Source: Nematostella vectensis
Taxonomy: Eukaryota; Cnidaria; Anthozoa; Actiniaria; Edwardsiidae
NCBI RefSeq assembly: GCF_932526225.1
Contig: NC_064043.1
Coordinates: 62,001 to 126,000, forward strand
DNA: 64,000 nucleotides
Reading direction: 5' to 3'
In this document: one piece after another, positions 49,294 to 63,336 of the stretch
How positions within the stretch are numbered: position 1 is the first letter of the stretch
Layout of the letters: the number at the start of each line of letters is the position of its first letter
Made by a program: the position numbers and the translations under genes
The notes under the pieces: generated by a model
The model's input: the letters and a program-made list of their open reading frames with translations, nothing else
What the model was told of the DNA's origin: nothing
The model's database searches: none

Positions 49294-51304
49294 GTTTTCT
49301 GTTAGTAGGTAAAAAAATATTCTAAATAATAGTAATCATAGCTATGGTCACCACTTACACATATAGAACTTGTAATAAAAAGAAAGAAAAAATATATATA
49401 TATATATATGCAGTCAAACAACAGAATTGCATGATAACCTTGAATATATTGAATAAAGGACTGCAAAAAAACATCTTTTGTACTAGTTGCTTGAATTGAC
49501 CCTTGGCTATTTTTAGCTGAATTCCCCTCCCCCTCTAAAAAAGAAATGAATAATAAAAATAGAACAAAACTAAAAAGAAAACAAACACAACAGAGACCCC
49601 CACCAACAATTTTGATTTTTTTTACTTTCCTTTAAAAGGGGAGTGTCATGGTTAAGAGATTTGCAATAGCTCTAGAGCCCTGACACAATGAACTTCAGTG
49701 AAATTCTAATACTGACTTATGAGCTTTTGGTACATGTGGGAGACTTTAAACAAAACAAAAAAAATGACCACAAACTGTCAATTAACATAGTTTTCAATAT
49801 AATATTGCATATTATTTAATAAGGTATTCACAGCTTTTAAAAAGTTCAACTGTTTGTAGACACTTTAAAGCCTACAAGAATCACTGACTCCAGACATGCG
49901 CAGTACTATGTTGCTGGCCCTTTAAAGTAAAATACAGCTTTACTTAGTCAGCGTAGACAAAATTGCGGATTTTGTCAATATTCTAATATGAAGATGTCAA
50001 TATTCTCCCCCCTTACGTCTTTATTTCTATTTATTTTATGATTTTCACATGATACCAAAACAGCGTCTTTTTTCTTCGCTAATTTGATGTCATGTACACA
50101 ATAAAAGAGATGCGCCCGTGCGCATGGCAAGTCCCCAAGGGACCCAAGACGCCCAAATAGACCTCTATTTTTTGTCATCCACAATCTCGGCGAGCTGTGC
50201 GTGGCGTAACCGTATTACAGGCCTGGGATCCTGGTTATTGTCCTCCCCATTAATGCGCGGGTTGGGATAACCTTGCAAGAGTGTTGTACAGCATATTCGC
50301 TCGGAAATATCGGTGCTTGGGGCCTTCGGGTTCTTTACAGCCTTGCGTAAAAGCCTTGTGCTGCCATACCGATTGGGTAATCCGTATGTATGGTTTCCGT
50401 TTTGTTCTTAAGACCGGGTTCGATCCCAGGCCAATGTGCTTTTTTTTTTATTCGTTTTTTTTTCTTCGTGCTGGACCCCCTTAAACCTGATAGGTTTTGC
50501 GCAAAAATAAAAAAAAAAGTGAGTTTGCAAAATAAGCTTGCTAGATTTATTGATTATATGTATTCAATTTGTTCCTAGGAAGTTAACAAAAAACACAAAG
50601 CAAAGAGTTTGAGGAAGTAAACAAGTATGTGAACTTTAATGTTCTATTTGAAGGGGCGCATTTTGTACAGGGAAGCATACGTAGAATGCTTAACTGGTGG
50701 AGAGGGGAGAAGTAACAGTTTATTGAGCATAATGTCAACAATAGCAGGGGGAAGGGAGGGGCACTCTGTTCATACAATATTGCAGTTGTTACCTATTATT
50801 AAATTAAGTTTGTAAGATATATTTGTTTATTAAGCAAGGTCTATTTCTGAGACAAGCAAACTCAAGTAAGAGCTGTTGAAATAACAGGTGAGTGTTAAAA
50901 AAAAACAATTATCTGATTAGAAAACTAATGTAGATTCCTTTGCACCAAATAAGAACAAACTTCATTTTGTTTGTTATTTATGAGGAACGAGATGAGCTCT
51001 ACAAAGCCATAAAGAAATATGTATTGCTCATCTAAATTATACAAGTAAATAATAATATTAAAAAAGAATTACTGTAAGTAATTAGAGTGGTTTTCATTAA
51101 CCCGTGAAACAAACAAAGTGTGATAGTTAAACGGTAATAGTTAGTAAAACACAAAAAAGAACAATAGAATCAGATCACAACAAATTGTAATACGCTAAAG
51201 CGTAGTTCACGGGTTAATGAAGGTTTTGACATTTCAACCTTACATCCACATGAAAGTAATGCCTAATATCGAGTGCCCTACAGTAAGTGTTTTGCAGTCA
51301 AGTT
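49294..51304 (+). repeat. Satellite unit U26 (2011 bp)
   Basis: Core 50110-50437; TTAA inverted-repeat element 51093-51221 (129 bp, with a 4-bp insertion giving aaacaaacaaag). The AT run at 49392-49409 has 9 repeats. The AAT run is degraded near 49546. The tcttaagacc variant is shared with U28. Confidence 0.97.
49392..49409. repeat. (AT)9 microsatellite in U26
   Basis: An intermediate-length expansion at the same unit position. Confidence 0.9.
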
Positions 51305-53300
51305 GTTTTCTGTTAGTAGGTAAAAATTATTCTAAATAATAGTAATCATAGCTATGGTCACCACTTACACATATAGCACTTGTAATGAAAAGAATGAAAA
51401 AATATATATATGCAGTCAAACAACAGAATTGCATGATAACCTTGAATATATTGAATAAAGGACTGCAAAAAAACATCTTTTGTACTAGTTGCTTGAATTG
51501 ACCCTTGGCTATTTTTAGCTGAATTCCCCTCCCCCTCTAAAAAAGAAAATAATAATAATAATAGAACAAAACTAAAAAGAAAACAAACACAGCAGAAACC
51601 CCCACCAACAATTTTGATTTTTTTTACTTTCCTTTAAAGGGGGAGTGTCATGTTTAAGAGATTTGCAATAGCTCTAGAGCCCTGACACAATGAACTTCAG
51701 TGAAATTCTAATACTGACTTATGAGCTTTTAGTACATGTGGGAGACTTTAAACAAAACAAAAAAAATGACCACAAACTGTCAATTAACATAGTTTTCAAT
51801 ATAATATTGCATATTATTTAATAAGGTATTGACAGCTTTTAAAAAGTTCAACTGTTTGTTGACACTTAAAAGCCCACAATAATCACTGACTCCAGACATG
51901 CGCAGTACTATGTTGCTGCCCCTTTAAAGTAAAATACAGCTTTACTTAGTCAGTGTAGACAAAATTGCGGATTTTGTCAATATTCTAATATGAAGATGTC
52001 AATATTCTCCCCCCTTACGTCTTTATTTCTATTTATTTTATGCTTTTCACATGATACCAAAACAGCGTCTTTTTTCTTCGCTAATTTGATGTCATGTACA
52101 CAATAAAAGAGATGCGCCCGTGCGCATGGCGAGTCCCCAAGGGACCCAAGACGCCCAAATAGACCTCTATTTTTGTCATCCACAATCTCGGCGAGCTGTG
52201 CGTGGCGTAACCGTATTACAGGCCTGGGATCCTGGTTATTGTCCTCCCCATTAATGCGCGGGTAGGGATAATCTTACAAGAGTGTTGTACAGCATATTCG
52301 CTCGGAAATATCGGTGCTTGGGGCCTTCGGGTTCTTTACAGCCTTCCGTAAAAGCCTTGTGCTGCCATACCGATTGGGTAATCCGTATGTATGGTTTCCG
52401 TTTTGTTCTTCAGACCGGGTTCGATCCCAGGCCAATGGGCTTTTTTTTTTAGTTCGTTTTTTTTTCTTTGTGCTGGACCCCCTTCATCCTGATAGGTTTT
52501 GCACAAAAATAATAAAAAAAGTGAGTTTGCAAAATAAGCTTGCTAGATTTATTGATTATATGTATTCAATTTGTTCCTAGGAAGTTAACAAAAAACACAC
52601 AGCAAAGAGTTTGAGGAAGTAAACAAGTATGTGAACTTTAATGTTCTATTTGAATGGGTGCATTTTGTAAAGGGAAGCATACATAGAATGCTTAACTGGT
52701 GGAGAGGGAAGAGGTAAAAGTTTATTGAGCATAATTTCAACAATAGCAGGGGGAAGGGAGGGGCACTCTCTTCATACAATATTGCAGTTGTTACCTATTA
52801 TTAAATAAGTTTGTAACATGTCTTTGTTTATTAATCAATGTCTATTTCTGAGACAAGCAAACTCAAGTAAGAGCTGTTGAAATAACAGGTGAGTGTTAAA
52901 AAAAACAATTATCTGATTAGAAAACTAATGTAGATTCCTTTGCACCAAATAAGAACAAACTTCATTTTGTTTGTTATTTATGAGGAACGAGATGAGCTCT
53001 ACAAGGCCAAGAAGAAATATGTATTGCTCATCTAAATTATACAAGTAAATAATAATATTAAAAAAGAATTACTGTAAGTAATTAGAGTGGTTTTCATTAA
53101 CCCGTGAAACAAAGTGTGATAGTTAAACGGTAATAGTTAGTAAAACACAAAAAAGTACAATAGAATCAGATCACCACAAAGTGTAATACGCTAAAGCGTA
53201 GTTCACGGGTTAATGAAGGTTTTGACATTTCAACCTTACATCCACATGAAAGTAATGCCTAATATCGAGTGCCCTACAGTAAGTGTTTTGCAGTCAAGTT
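51305..53300 (+). repeat. Satellite unit U27 (1996 bp)
   Basis: Core 52112-52438; TTAA inverted-repeat element 53093-53217. The core T-run has 5 T, as in U15. Private gggtagggataatc near 52260 disrupts the 3' arm of the long core hairpin. Confidence 0.97.
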
Positions 53301-55312
53301 GTTTTCTGTTAGTAGGTAAAAAAATATTCTAAATAATAGTAATCATAGCTATGGTCACCACTTACACATATAGAACTTGTAATGAAAAGAAAGAAAAAAA
53401 ATATATATATATATATATATGCAGTCAAACAACAGAATTGCATGATAACCTTGAATATATTGAATAAAGGACTGCAAAAAAACATCTTTTGTACTAGTTT
53501 CTTGAATTGACCCTTGGCTATTTTTAGCTGAATTCCCCTCCCCCTCTAAACAAGAAAATAATAATAATAATAGAACAAAACTAAAAAGAAAACAAACACA
53601 GCAGAGACCCCCACCAACAATTTAGTTTTTTTTTTACTTTCCTTTAAAGGGGGAGTGTCATGTTTAAGAGATTTGCAATAGCTCTAGATCCCTGACACAA
53701 TGAACTTCAGTGAAATTCTAATACTGACTTATGAGCTTTTGGTACATGTGGGAGACTTTAAACAAAACAAAAAAAATGACCACAAACTGTCAATTAACAT
53801 AGTTTTCAATATAATATTGCATATTATTTAATAAGGTATTCACAGCTTTTAAAAAGTTCAACTGTTTGTTGACACTTAAAAGCCTACAATAATCACTGAC
53901 TCCAGACATGCGCAGTACTATGTTGCTGCCCCTTTAAAGTAAAATACAGCTTTACTTAGTCAGCGTAGACAAAATTGCGGATTTTGTCAATATTCTAATA
54001 TGAAGATGTCAATATTCTCCCCCCTTACGTCTTTATTTCTATTTATTTTATGATTTTCACATGATACCAAAACAGCGTCTTTTTTCTTCGCTAATTTGAT
54101 GTCATGTACACAATAAAAGAGATGCGCCCGTGCGCATGGTGAGTCCCCAAGGGACCCAAGACGCCCAAATAGACCTCTATTTTTTGTCATCCACAATCTC
54201 GTCGAGCTGTGCGTGGCGTAACCGTATTACAGTCCTGGGATCCTGGTTATTGTCCTCCCCATTAATGCGCGGGTTGGGATAACCTTGCAAGAGTGTTGTA
54301 CAGCATATTCGCTCGGAAATATCGGTGCTTGGGGCCTTCGGGTTCTTTACAGCCTTCCGTAAAAGCCTTGTGCTGCCATACCGATTGGGTAATCCGTATG
54401 TATGGTTTCCGTTTTGTTCTTAAGACCGGGTTCGATCCCAGGCCAATGGGCTTTTTTTTTTAGTTTGTTTTTTTTTTTTGTGCTGGACCCCCTTAATCCT
54501 GATAGGTTTTGCTCAAAAATAATAAACAAAGTGAGTTTGCAAAATAAGCTTGCTAGATTTATTGATTATATGTATTCAATTTGTTCCTAGGAAGTTAACA
54601 AAAAACACAAAGCAAAGAGTTTGAGGAAGTAAACAAGTATGTGAACTTTAATGTTCTATTTGAAGGGGCGCATTTTGTACAGGGAAGCATACATAGAATG
54701 CTTAACTGGTGGAGAGGGGAGAGGTAACAGTTTATTGAGCATAATGTCAACAATAGCAGGGGGAAGGGAGGGGCACTCTCTTCATACAATATTGCAGTTG
54801 TTTCCTATTATTAAATAAGTTTGTAAGATATATTTGTTTATTAAGGAAGGTCTATTTCTGAGACAAGCAAACTCAAGTAAGGCTGTTGAAATAACAGGCG
54901 AGTGTTAAAAGAAAAACAATTATCTGATTAGAAAACTACTGTAGATTCCTTTGCACCAAAATAAGAACAAACTTTATTTTGTTTGTTATTTATGAGGAAC
55001 GAGACGAGCTCTACAAAGCCATAAAGAAATATGTATTGCTCATATAAATTATACAAGTAAATAATAATATTAAAAAAGAACTACTGTAAGTATCTAGAGT
55101 GGTTTTCATTAACCCGTGAAACAAAGTGTGATAGTTAAACGGTAATAGTTAGTAAAACACAAAAAAGTACAATAGAATCAGATCACCACAAAGTGTAATA
55201 CGCTAAAGCGTAGTTCACGGGTTAATGAAGGTTTTGACATTTCAACCTTACATCCACATGAAAGTAATGCCTAATATCGAGTGCCCTACAGTAAGTGTTT
55301 TGCAGTCAAGTT
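53301..55312 (+). repeat. Satellite unit U28 (2012 bp)
   Basis: Core 54122-54449; TTAA inverted-repeat element 55105-55229. It has a 10-repeat AT run at 53401-53420. The right side carries the U20/U23 haplotype. Private: tcgtcgagctg near 54199. Confidence 0.97.
53401..53420. repeat. (AT)10 microsatellite in U28
   Basis: An intermediate-length expansion at the same unit position, preceded by an A-run. Confidence 0.9.
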
Positions 55313-55405
55313 GTTTTCTGTTAGTAGGTAAAAAAATATTCTAAATAATAGTAATCATAGCTATGGTCACCACTTACACATATAGAACTTGTAATGAAAA
55401 GAAAG

Positions 55406-55453
<48 letters not shown>

Positions 55454-57342
55454 GTCAAACAACAGAATTGCATGATAACCTTGAATATATTGAATAAAGG
55501 ACTGCAAAAAAACATCTTTTGTACTAGTTGCTTGAATTGACCCTTGGCTATTTTTAGCTGAATTCCCCTCCCCCTCTAAAAAAGAAAATAATAATAATAA
55601 TAGAACAAAACTAAAAAGAAAACAAACACAGCAGAAACCCCCACCAACAATTTTGATTTTTTTTTACTTTCCTTTAAAGGGGGAGTGTCATGTTTAAGAG
55701 ATTTACAATAGCTCTAGAGCCCTGACACAATGAACTTCAGTGAAATTCTAATACTGACTTATGAGCTTTTAGTACATGTGGGAGACTTTAAACAAAACAA
55801 AAAAAATGACCACAAACTGTCAATTAACATAGTTTTCAATATAATATTGCATATTATTTAATAAGGTATTGACAGCTTTTAAAAAGTTCAACTGTTTGTT
55901 GACACTTAAAAGCCTACAATAATCACTGACTCCAGACATGCGCAGTACTATGTTACTGCCCCTTTAAAGTAAAATATAGCTTTACTTAGTCAGCGTAGAC
56001 AAAATTGCGGATTTTGTCAATATTCTAATATGAAGATGTCAATATTCTCCCCCCTTACGTCTTTATTTCTATTTATTTTATGATTTTCACATGATACCAA
56101 AACAGCGTCTTTTTTCTTCGCTAATTTGATGTCATGTACACAATAAAAGAGATGCGCCCGTGCGCATGGCGAGTCCCCAAGGGACCCAAGACGCCCAAAT
56201 AGACCTCTATTTTTTGTCATCCACAATCTCGGCGAGCTGTGCGTGGCGTAACCGTATTACAGGCCTGGGATCCTGGTTATTGTCCTCCCCATTAATGCGC
56301 GGGTTGGGATAACCTTGCAAGAGTGTTGTACAGCATATTCGCTCGGAAATATCGGTGCTTGGGGCCTTCGGGTTCTTTACAGCCTTCCGTAAAAGCCTTG
56401 TGCTGCCATACCGATTGGGTAATCCGTATGTATGGTTTCCGTTTTGTTCTTCAGACCGGGTTCGATCCCAGGCCAATGGGCTTTTTTTTTAGTTCGTTTT
56501 TTTTTTCTTTGTGCTGGACCCCCTTAATCCTGATAGGTTTTGCACAAAAATAATAAAAAAGTGAGTTTGCAAAATAAGCTTGCTAGATTTATTGATTATA
56601 TGTATTCAATTTGTTCCTAGGAAGTTAACAAAAAACACAAAGCAAAGAGTTTGAGGAAGTAAACAAGTATGTGAACTTTAATGTTCTATTTGAAGGGGTG
56701 CATTTTGTAAAGGGAAGCATACATAGAATGCTTAACTGGTGGAGAGGGAAGAGGTAAAAGTTTATTGAGCATAATTTCAACAATAGCAGGGGGAAGGGAG
56801 GGGCACTCTCTTCATACAATATTGCAGTTGTTACTTATTATTAAATAAGTTTGTAAGATATATTTGTTTATTAAGCAAGGTCTATTTCTGAGACAAGCAA
56901 ACTCAAGTAAGAGCTGTTGAAATAACAGGTGAGTGTTAAAAAAAAAACAATTATCTGATTAGAAAACTAATGTAGATTCCTTTGCACCAAATAAGAACAA
57001 ACTTCATTTTGTTTGTTATTTATGAGGAACGAGATGAGCTCTACAAAGCCATAAAGAAATATGTATTGCTCATCTAAATTATACAAGTAAATAATAATAT
57101 TAAAAAAGAATTACTGTAAGTAATTAGAGTGGTTTTCATTAACCCGTGAAACAAAGTGTGATAGTTAAACGGTAATAGTTAGTAAAACACAAAAAAGAAC
57201 AATAGAATCAGATCACAACAAATTGTAATACGCTAAAGCGTAGTTCACGGGTTAATGAAGGTTTTGACATTTCAACATTACATCCACATGAAAGTAATGC
57301 CTAATATCGAGTGCCCTACAGTAAGTGTTTTGCAGTCAAGTT
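55313..57342 (+). repeat. Satellite unit U29 (2030 bp)
   Basis: Core 56152-56479; TTAA inverted-repeat element 57135-57259. The extra length is the 21-repeat AT run at 55409-55450. It shares gttacttattatt with U30. Confidence 0.97.
55409..55450. repeat. (AT)21 microsatellite in U29
   Basis: A 42-nt AT run at the same unit position; explains the 2030-bp length of U29. Confidence 0.95.
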
Positions 57343-59341
57343 GTTTTCTGTTAGTAGGTAAAAAATTATTCTAAATAATAGTAATCATAGCTATGGTCAC
57401 CACTTACACATATAGCACTTGTAATGAAAAGAAAGAAAAAATATATATATGCAGTCAAACAACAGAATTGCATGATAACCTTGAATATATTGAATAAAGG
57501 ACTGCAAAAAAACATCTTTTGTACTAGTTGCTTGAATTGACCCTTGGCTATTTTTAGCTGAATTCCCCTCCCCCTCTAAAAAAGAAAATAATAATAATAA
57601 TAGAACAAAACTAAAAAGAAAACAAACACAGCAGAAACCCCCACCAACAATTTTGATTTTTTTTTTACTTTCCTTTAAAGGGGGAGTGCCATGTTTAAGA
57701 GATTTGCAATAGCTCTAGAGCCCTGACACAATGAACTTCAGTGAAATTCTAATACTGACTTATGAGCTTTTAGTACATGTGGGAGACTTTAAACAAAACA
57801 AAAAAAAATGACCACAAACTGTCAATTAACATAGTTTTCAATATAATATTGCATATTATTTAATAAGGTATTCACAGCTTTTAAAAAGTTCAACTGTTTG
57901 TTGACACTTAAAAGCCTACAATAATCACTGACTCCAGACATGCGCAGTACTATGTTGCTGCCCCTTTAAAGTAAAATACAGCTTTACTTAGTCAGCGTAG
58001 ACAAAATTGCGGATTTTGTCAATATTCTAATATGAAGATGTCAATATTCTCCCCCCTTACGTCTTTATTTCTATTTATTTTATGCTTTTCACATGATACC
58101 AAAACAGCGTCTTTTTTCTTCGCTAACTTGATGTCATGTACACAATAAAAGTGATGCGCCCGTGCGCATGGCGAGTCCCCAAGGGACCCAAGACGCCCAA
58201 ATAGACCTCTATTTTTTGTCATCCACAATCTCGGCGAGCTGTGCGTGGCGTAACCGTATTACAGGCCTGGGATCCTGGTTATTGTCCTCCCCATTAATGC
58301 GCGGGTTGGGATAACCTTGCAAGAGTGTTGTACAGCATATTCGCTCGGAAATATCGGTGCTTGGGGCCTTCGGGTTCTTTACAGCCTTCCGTAAAAGCCT
58401 TGTGCTGCCATACCGATTGGGTAATCCGTATGTATGGTTTCCGTTTTGTTCTTCAGACCGGGTTCGATCCCAGGCCAATGGGCTTTTTTTTTAGTTCGTT
58501 TTTTTTCTTTGTGCTGGACCCCCTTAATCCTGATAGGTTTAGCACAAAAATAAGAAAAAAAGTGAGATTGCAAAATAAGCTTGCTAGATTTATTGATTAT
58601 ATGTATTCAATTTGTTTCTAGGAAGTTAACAAAAAACACACAGCAAAGAGTTTGAGGAAGTAAACAAGTATGTGAACTTTAATGTTCTATTTGAAGGGGT
58701 GCATTTTGTAAAGGGAAGCATACATAGAATGCTTAACTGGTGGAGAGGGAAGAGGTAAAAGTTTATTGAGCATAATTTCAACAATAGCAGGGGGAAGGGA
58801 GGGGCACTCTCTTCATACAATATTGCAGTTGTTACTTATTATTAAATAAGTTTGTAAGATATATTTGTTTATTAAGCAAGGTCTATTTCTGAGACAAGCA
58901 AACTCAAGTAAGAGCTGTTGAAATAACAGGTGAGTGTTAAAAAAAACAATTATCTGATTAGAAAACTAATGTAGATTCCTTTGCACCAAATAAGAACAAA
59001 CTTCATTTTGTTTGTTATTTATGAGGAACGAGAAGAGCTCTACAAGGCCAAGAAGAAATATGTATTGCTCATCTAAATTATACAAGTAAATAATAATATT
59101 AAAAAAGAATTACTGTAAGTAATTAGAGTGGTTTTCATTAACCCGTGAAACAAAGTGTGATAGTTAAACGGTAATAGTTAGTAAAACACAAAAAAGAACA
59201 ATAGAATCAGATCACAACAAAGTGTAATACGCTAAAGCGTAGTTCACGGGTTAATGAAGGTTTTGACATTTCAACCTTACATCCACATGAAAGTAATGCC
59301 TAATATCGAGTGCCCTACAGTAAGTGTTTTGCAGTCAAGTT
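57343..59341 (+). repeat. Satellite unit U30 (1999 bp)
   Basis: Core 58154-58481; TTAA inverted-repeat element 59134-59258. Private: gagtgccatg near 57685 and ttgtttctagg near 58612. Confidence 0.97.
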
Positions 59342-61338
59342 GTTTTCTGTTAGTAGGTAAAAAATTATTCTAAATAATAGTAATCATAGCTATGGTCACC
59401 ACTTACACATATAGCACTTGTAATGAAAAGAATGAAAAAAAAATATATATGCAGTCAAACAACAGAATTGCATGATAACCTTGAATATATTGAATAAAGG
59501 ACTGCAAAAAAACATCTTTTGTACTAGTTGCTTGAATTGACCCTTGGCTATTTTTAGCTGAATTCCCCTCCCCCTCTAAAAAAGAAAATAATAATAATAA
59601 TAGAACAAAACTAAAAAGAAAACAAACACAGCAGAAACCCCCACCAACAATTTTGATTTTTTTTTACTTTCCTTTAAAGGGGGAGTGTCATGTTTAAGAG
59701 ATTTGCAATAGCTCTAGAGCCCTGACACAATGAACTTCAGTGAAATTCTAATACTGACTTATGAGCTTTTAGTACATGTGGGAGACTTTAAACAAAACAA
59801 AAAAAATGACCACAAACTGTCAATTAACATAGTTTTCAATATAATATTGCATATTATTTAATAAGGTATTCACAGCTTTTAAAAAGTTCAACTGTTTGTT
59901 GACACTTAAAAGCCTACAATAATCACTGACTCCAGACATGCGCAGTACTATGTTGCTGCCCCTTTAAAGTAAAATACAGCTTTACTTAGTCAGCGTAGAC
60001 AAAATTGCGGATTTTGTCAATATTCTAATATGAAGATGTCAATATTCTCCCCCCTTACGTCTTTATTTCTATTTATTTTATGATTTTCACATGATACCAA
60101 AACAGCGTCTTTTTTCTTCGCTAATTTGATGTCATGTACACAATAAAAGAGATGCACCCGTGCGCATGTCGAGTCCCCAAGGGACCCAAGACGCCCAAAT
60201 AGACCTCTATTTTTTGTCATCCACAATCTCGGCGAGCTGTGCGTGGCGTAACCGTATTACAGGCCTGGGATCCTGGTTATTGTCCTCCCCATCAATGCGC
60301 GGGTTGGGATAACCTTGCAAGAGTGTTGTACAGCATATTCGCTCGGAAATATCGGTGCTTGGGGCCTTCGGGTTCTTTACAGCCTTCCGTAAAAGCCTTG
60401 TGCTGCCATACCGATTGGGTAATCCGTATGTATGGTTTCCGTTTTGTTCTTCAGACCGGGTTCGATCCCAGGCCAATGGGCTTTTTTTTTATTCGTTTTT
60501 TTTATTCGTGCTGGACCCCCTTAAACCTGATAGGTTTTGCGCAAAAATATTAAAAAAAGTGAGTTTGCAAAATAAGCTTGCTAGATTTATTAATTATATG
60601 TATTCAATTTGTTCCTAGGAAGTTAACAAAAAACACAAAGCAAAGAGTTTGAGGAAGTAAACAAGTATGTGAACTTTAATGTTCTATTTGAAGGGGCGCA
60701 TTTTGTACATGGAAGCATACGTAGAATGCTTAACTGGTGGAGAGGGGAGAGGTAACAGTTTATTGAGCATAATGTCAACAATAGCAGGGGGAAGGGAGGG
60801 GCACTCTCTTCATACAATATTGCAGTTGTTACCTATTATTAAAGAAGTTTGTAAGATATATTTGTTTATTAAGCAAGGTCTATTTCTGAGACAAGCAAAC
60901 TCAAGTAAGAGCTGTTGAAATAACAGGTGAGTGTTAAAAAAAACAATTATCTGATTAGAAAACTAATGTAGATTCCTTTGCACCAAATAAGAACAAACTT
61001 CATTTTGTTTGTTATTTATGAGGAACGAGATGAGCTCTACAAGGCCAAGGAGAAATATGTATTGCTCATCTAAATTATACAAGTAAATAATAATATTAAA
61101 AAAGAACTACTGTAAGTAATTAGAGTGGTTTTCATTAACCCGTGAAACAAAGTGTGATAGTTAAACGGTAATAGTTAGTAAAACACAAAAAAGTACAATA
61201 GAATCAGATCACCACAAAGTGTAATACGCTAAAGCGTAGTTCACGGGTTAATGAAGGTTTTGACATTTCAACCTTACATCCACATGAAAGTAATGCCTAA
61301 TATCGAGTGCCCTACAGTAAGTGTTTTGCAGTCAAGTT
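59342..61338 (+). repeat. Satellite unit U31 (1997 bp)
   Basis: Core 60152-60479; TTAA inverted-repeat element 61131-61255. It shares cccatcaatgcg and tattcgtgctgg only with U32. The first core hairpin is altered on its 5' arm (atgcac) and the following stem reads gtcg instead of ggcg, both uncompensated. Confidence 0.97.
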
Positions 61339-63336
61339 GTTTTCTGTTAGTAGGTAAAAAATTATTCTAAATAATAGTAATCATAGCTATGGTCACCACT
61401 TACACATATAGCACTTGTAATGAAAAGAAAGAAAAAAAAATATATATGCAGTCAAACAACAGAATTGCATGATAACCTTGAATATATTGAATAAAGGACT
61501 GCAAAAAAACATCTTTTGTACTAGTTGCTTGAATTGACCCTTGGCTATTTTTAGCTGAATTCCCATCCCCCTCTAAAAAAAAAATAATAATAATAATATA
61601 ACAAAACTAAAAAGAAAACAAACACAGCAGAGACCCCCACTAACAATTTTGATTTTTTTTTACTTTCCTTTAAAGGGGGAGTGTCATGTTTAAGAGATTT
61701 GCAATAGCTCTAGAGCCCTGACACAAAGAACTTCAGTGAAATTCTAATACTGACTTATGAGCTTTTAGTACATGTGGGAGACTTTAAACAAAACAAAAAA
61801 AGTGACCACAAACTGTCAATTAACATAGTTTTCAATATAATATTGCATATTATTTAATAAGGTATTCACAGCTTTTAAAAAGTTCAACTGTTTGTTGACA
61901 CTTAAAAGCCTACAATAATCACTGACTCCAGACATGCGCAGTACTATGTTGCTGCCCCTTTAAAGTAAAATACAGCTTTACTTAGTCAGCGTAGACAAAA
62001 TTGCGGATTTTGTCAATATTCTAATATGAAGATGTCAATATTCTCCCCCCTTACGTCTTTATTTCTATTTATTTTATGCTTTTCACATGATACCAAAACA
62101 GCGTCTTTTTTCTTCGCTAATTTGATGTCATGTACACAATAAAAGAGATGCGCCCGTGCGCATGGCGAGTCCCCAAGGGACCCAAGACGCCCAAATAGAC
62201 CTCTATTTTTTGTCATCCACAATCTCGGCGAGCTGTGCGTGGCGTAACCGTATTACAGGCCTGGGATCCTGGTTATTGTCCTCCCCATCAATGCGCGGGT
62301 TGGGATAACCTTGCAAGAGTGTTGTACAGCATATTCGCTCGGAAATATCGGTGCTTGGGGCCTTCGGGTTCTTTACAGCCTTCCGTAAAAGCCTTGTGCT
62401 GCCATACCGATTGGGTAATCCGTATGTATGGTTTCCGTTTTGTTCTTCAGACCGGGTTCGATCCCAGGCCAATGGGCTTTTTTTTATTCGTTTTTTTTTA
62501 TTCGTGCTGGACCCCCTTAAACCTGATAGGTTTTGCGCAAAAATAATAAAAAAAAGTGAGTTTGCAAAATAAGCTTGCTAGATTTATTGATTATATGTAT
62601 TCAATTTGTTCCTAGGAAGTTAACAAAAAACACAAAGCAAAGAGTTTGAGGAAGTAAACAAGTATGTGAACTTTAATGTTCTATTTGAAGGGGCGCATTT
62701 TGTACATGGAAGCATACGTAGAATGCTTAACTGGTGGAGAGGGGAGAGGTAACAGTTTATTGAGCATAATGTCAACAATAGCAGGGGGAAGGGAGGGGCA
62801 CTCTCTTCATACAATGTTGCAGTTGTTACCTATTATTAAATAAGTTTGTAAGATATATTTGTTTATTAAGCAAGGTCTATTTCTGAGACAAGCAAACTCA
62901 AGTAAGAGCTGTTGAAATAACAGGTGAGTGTTAAAAAAAAACAATTATCTGATTAGAAAACTAATGTAGATTCCTTTGCACCAAATAAGAACAAACTTCA
63001 TTTTGTTTGTTATTTATGAGGAACGAGATGAGCTCTACAAGGCCAAGAAGAAATATGTATTGCTCATCTAAATTATACAAGTAAATAATAATATTAAAAA
63101 AGAACTACTGTAAGTAATTAGAGTGGTTTTCATTAACCCGTCAAACAAAGTGTGATAGTTAAACGGTAATAGTTAGTAAAACACAAAAAAGTACAATAGA
63201 ATCAGATCACCACAAAGTGTAATACGCTAAAGCGTAGTTCACGGGTTAATGAAGGTTTTGACATTTCAACCTTACATCCACATGAAAGTAATGCCTAATA
63301 TCGAGTGCCCTACAGTAAGTGTTTTGCAGTCAAGTT
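61339..63336 (+). repeat. Satellite unit U32 (1998 bp)
   Basis: Core 62148-62475; TTAA inverted-repeat element 63129-63253, with one arm changed to acccgtcaa. It shares aataatataac and cccatccccct with U33, and the core variants with U31. Confidence 0.97.
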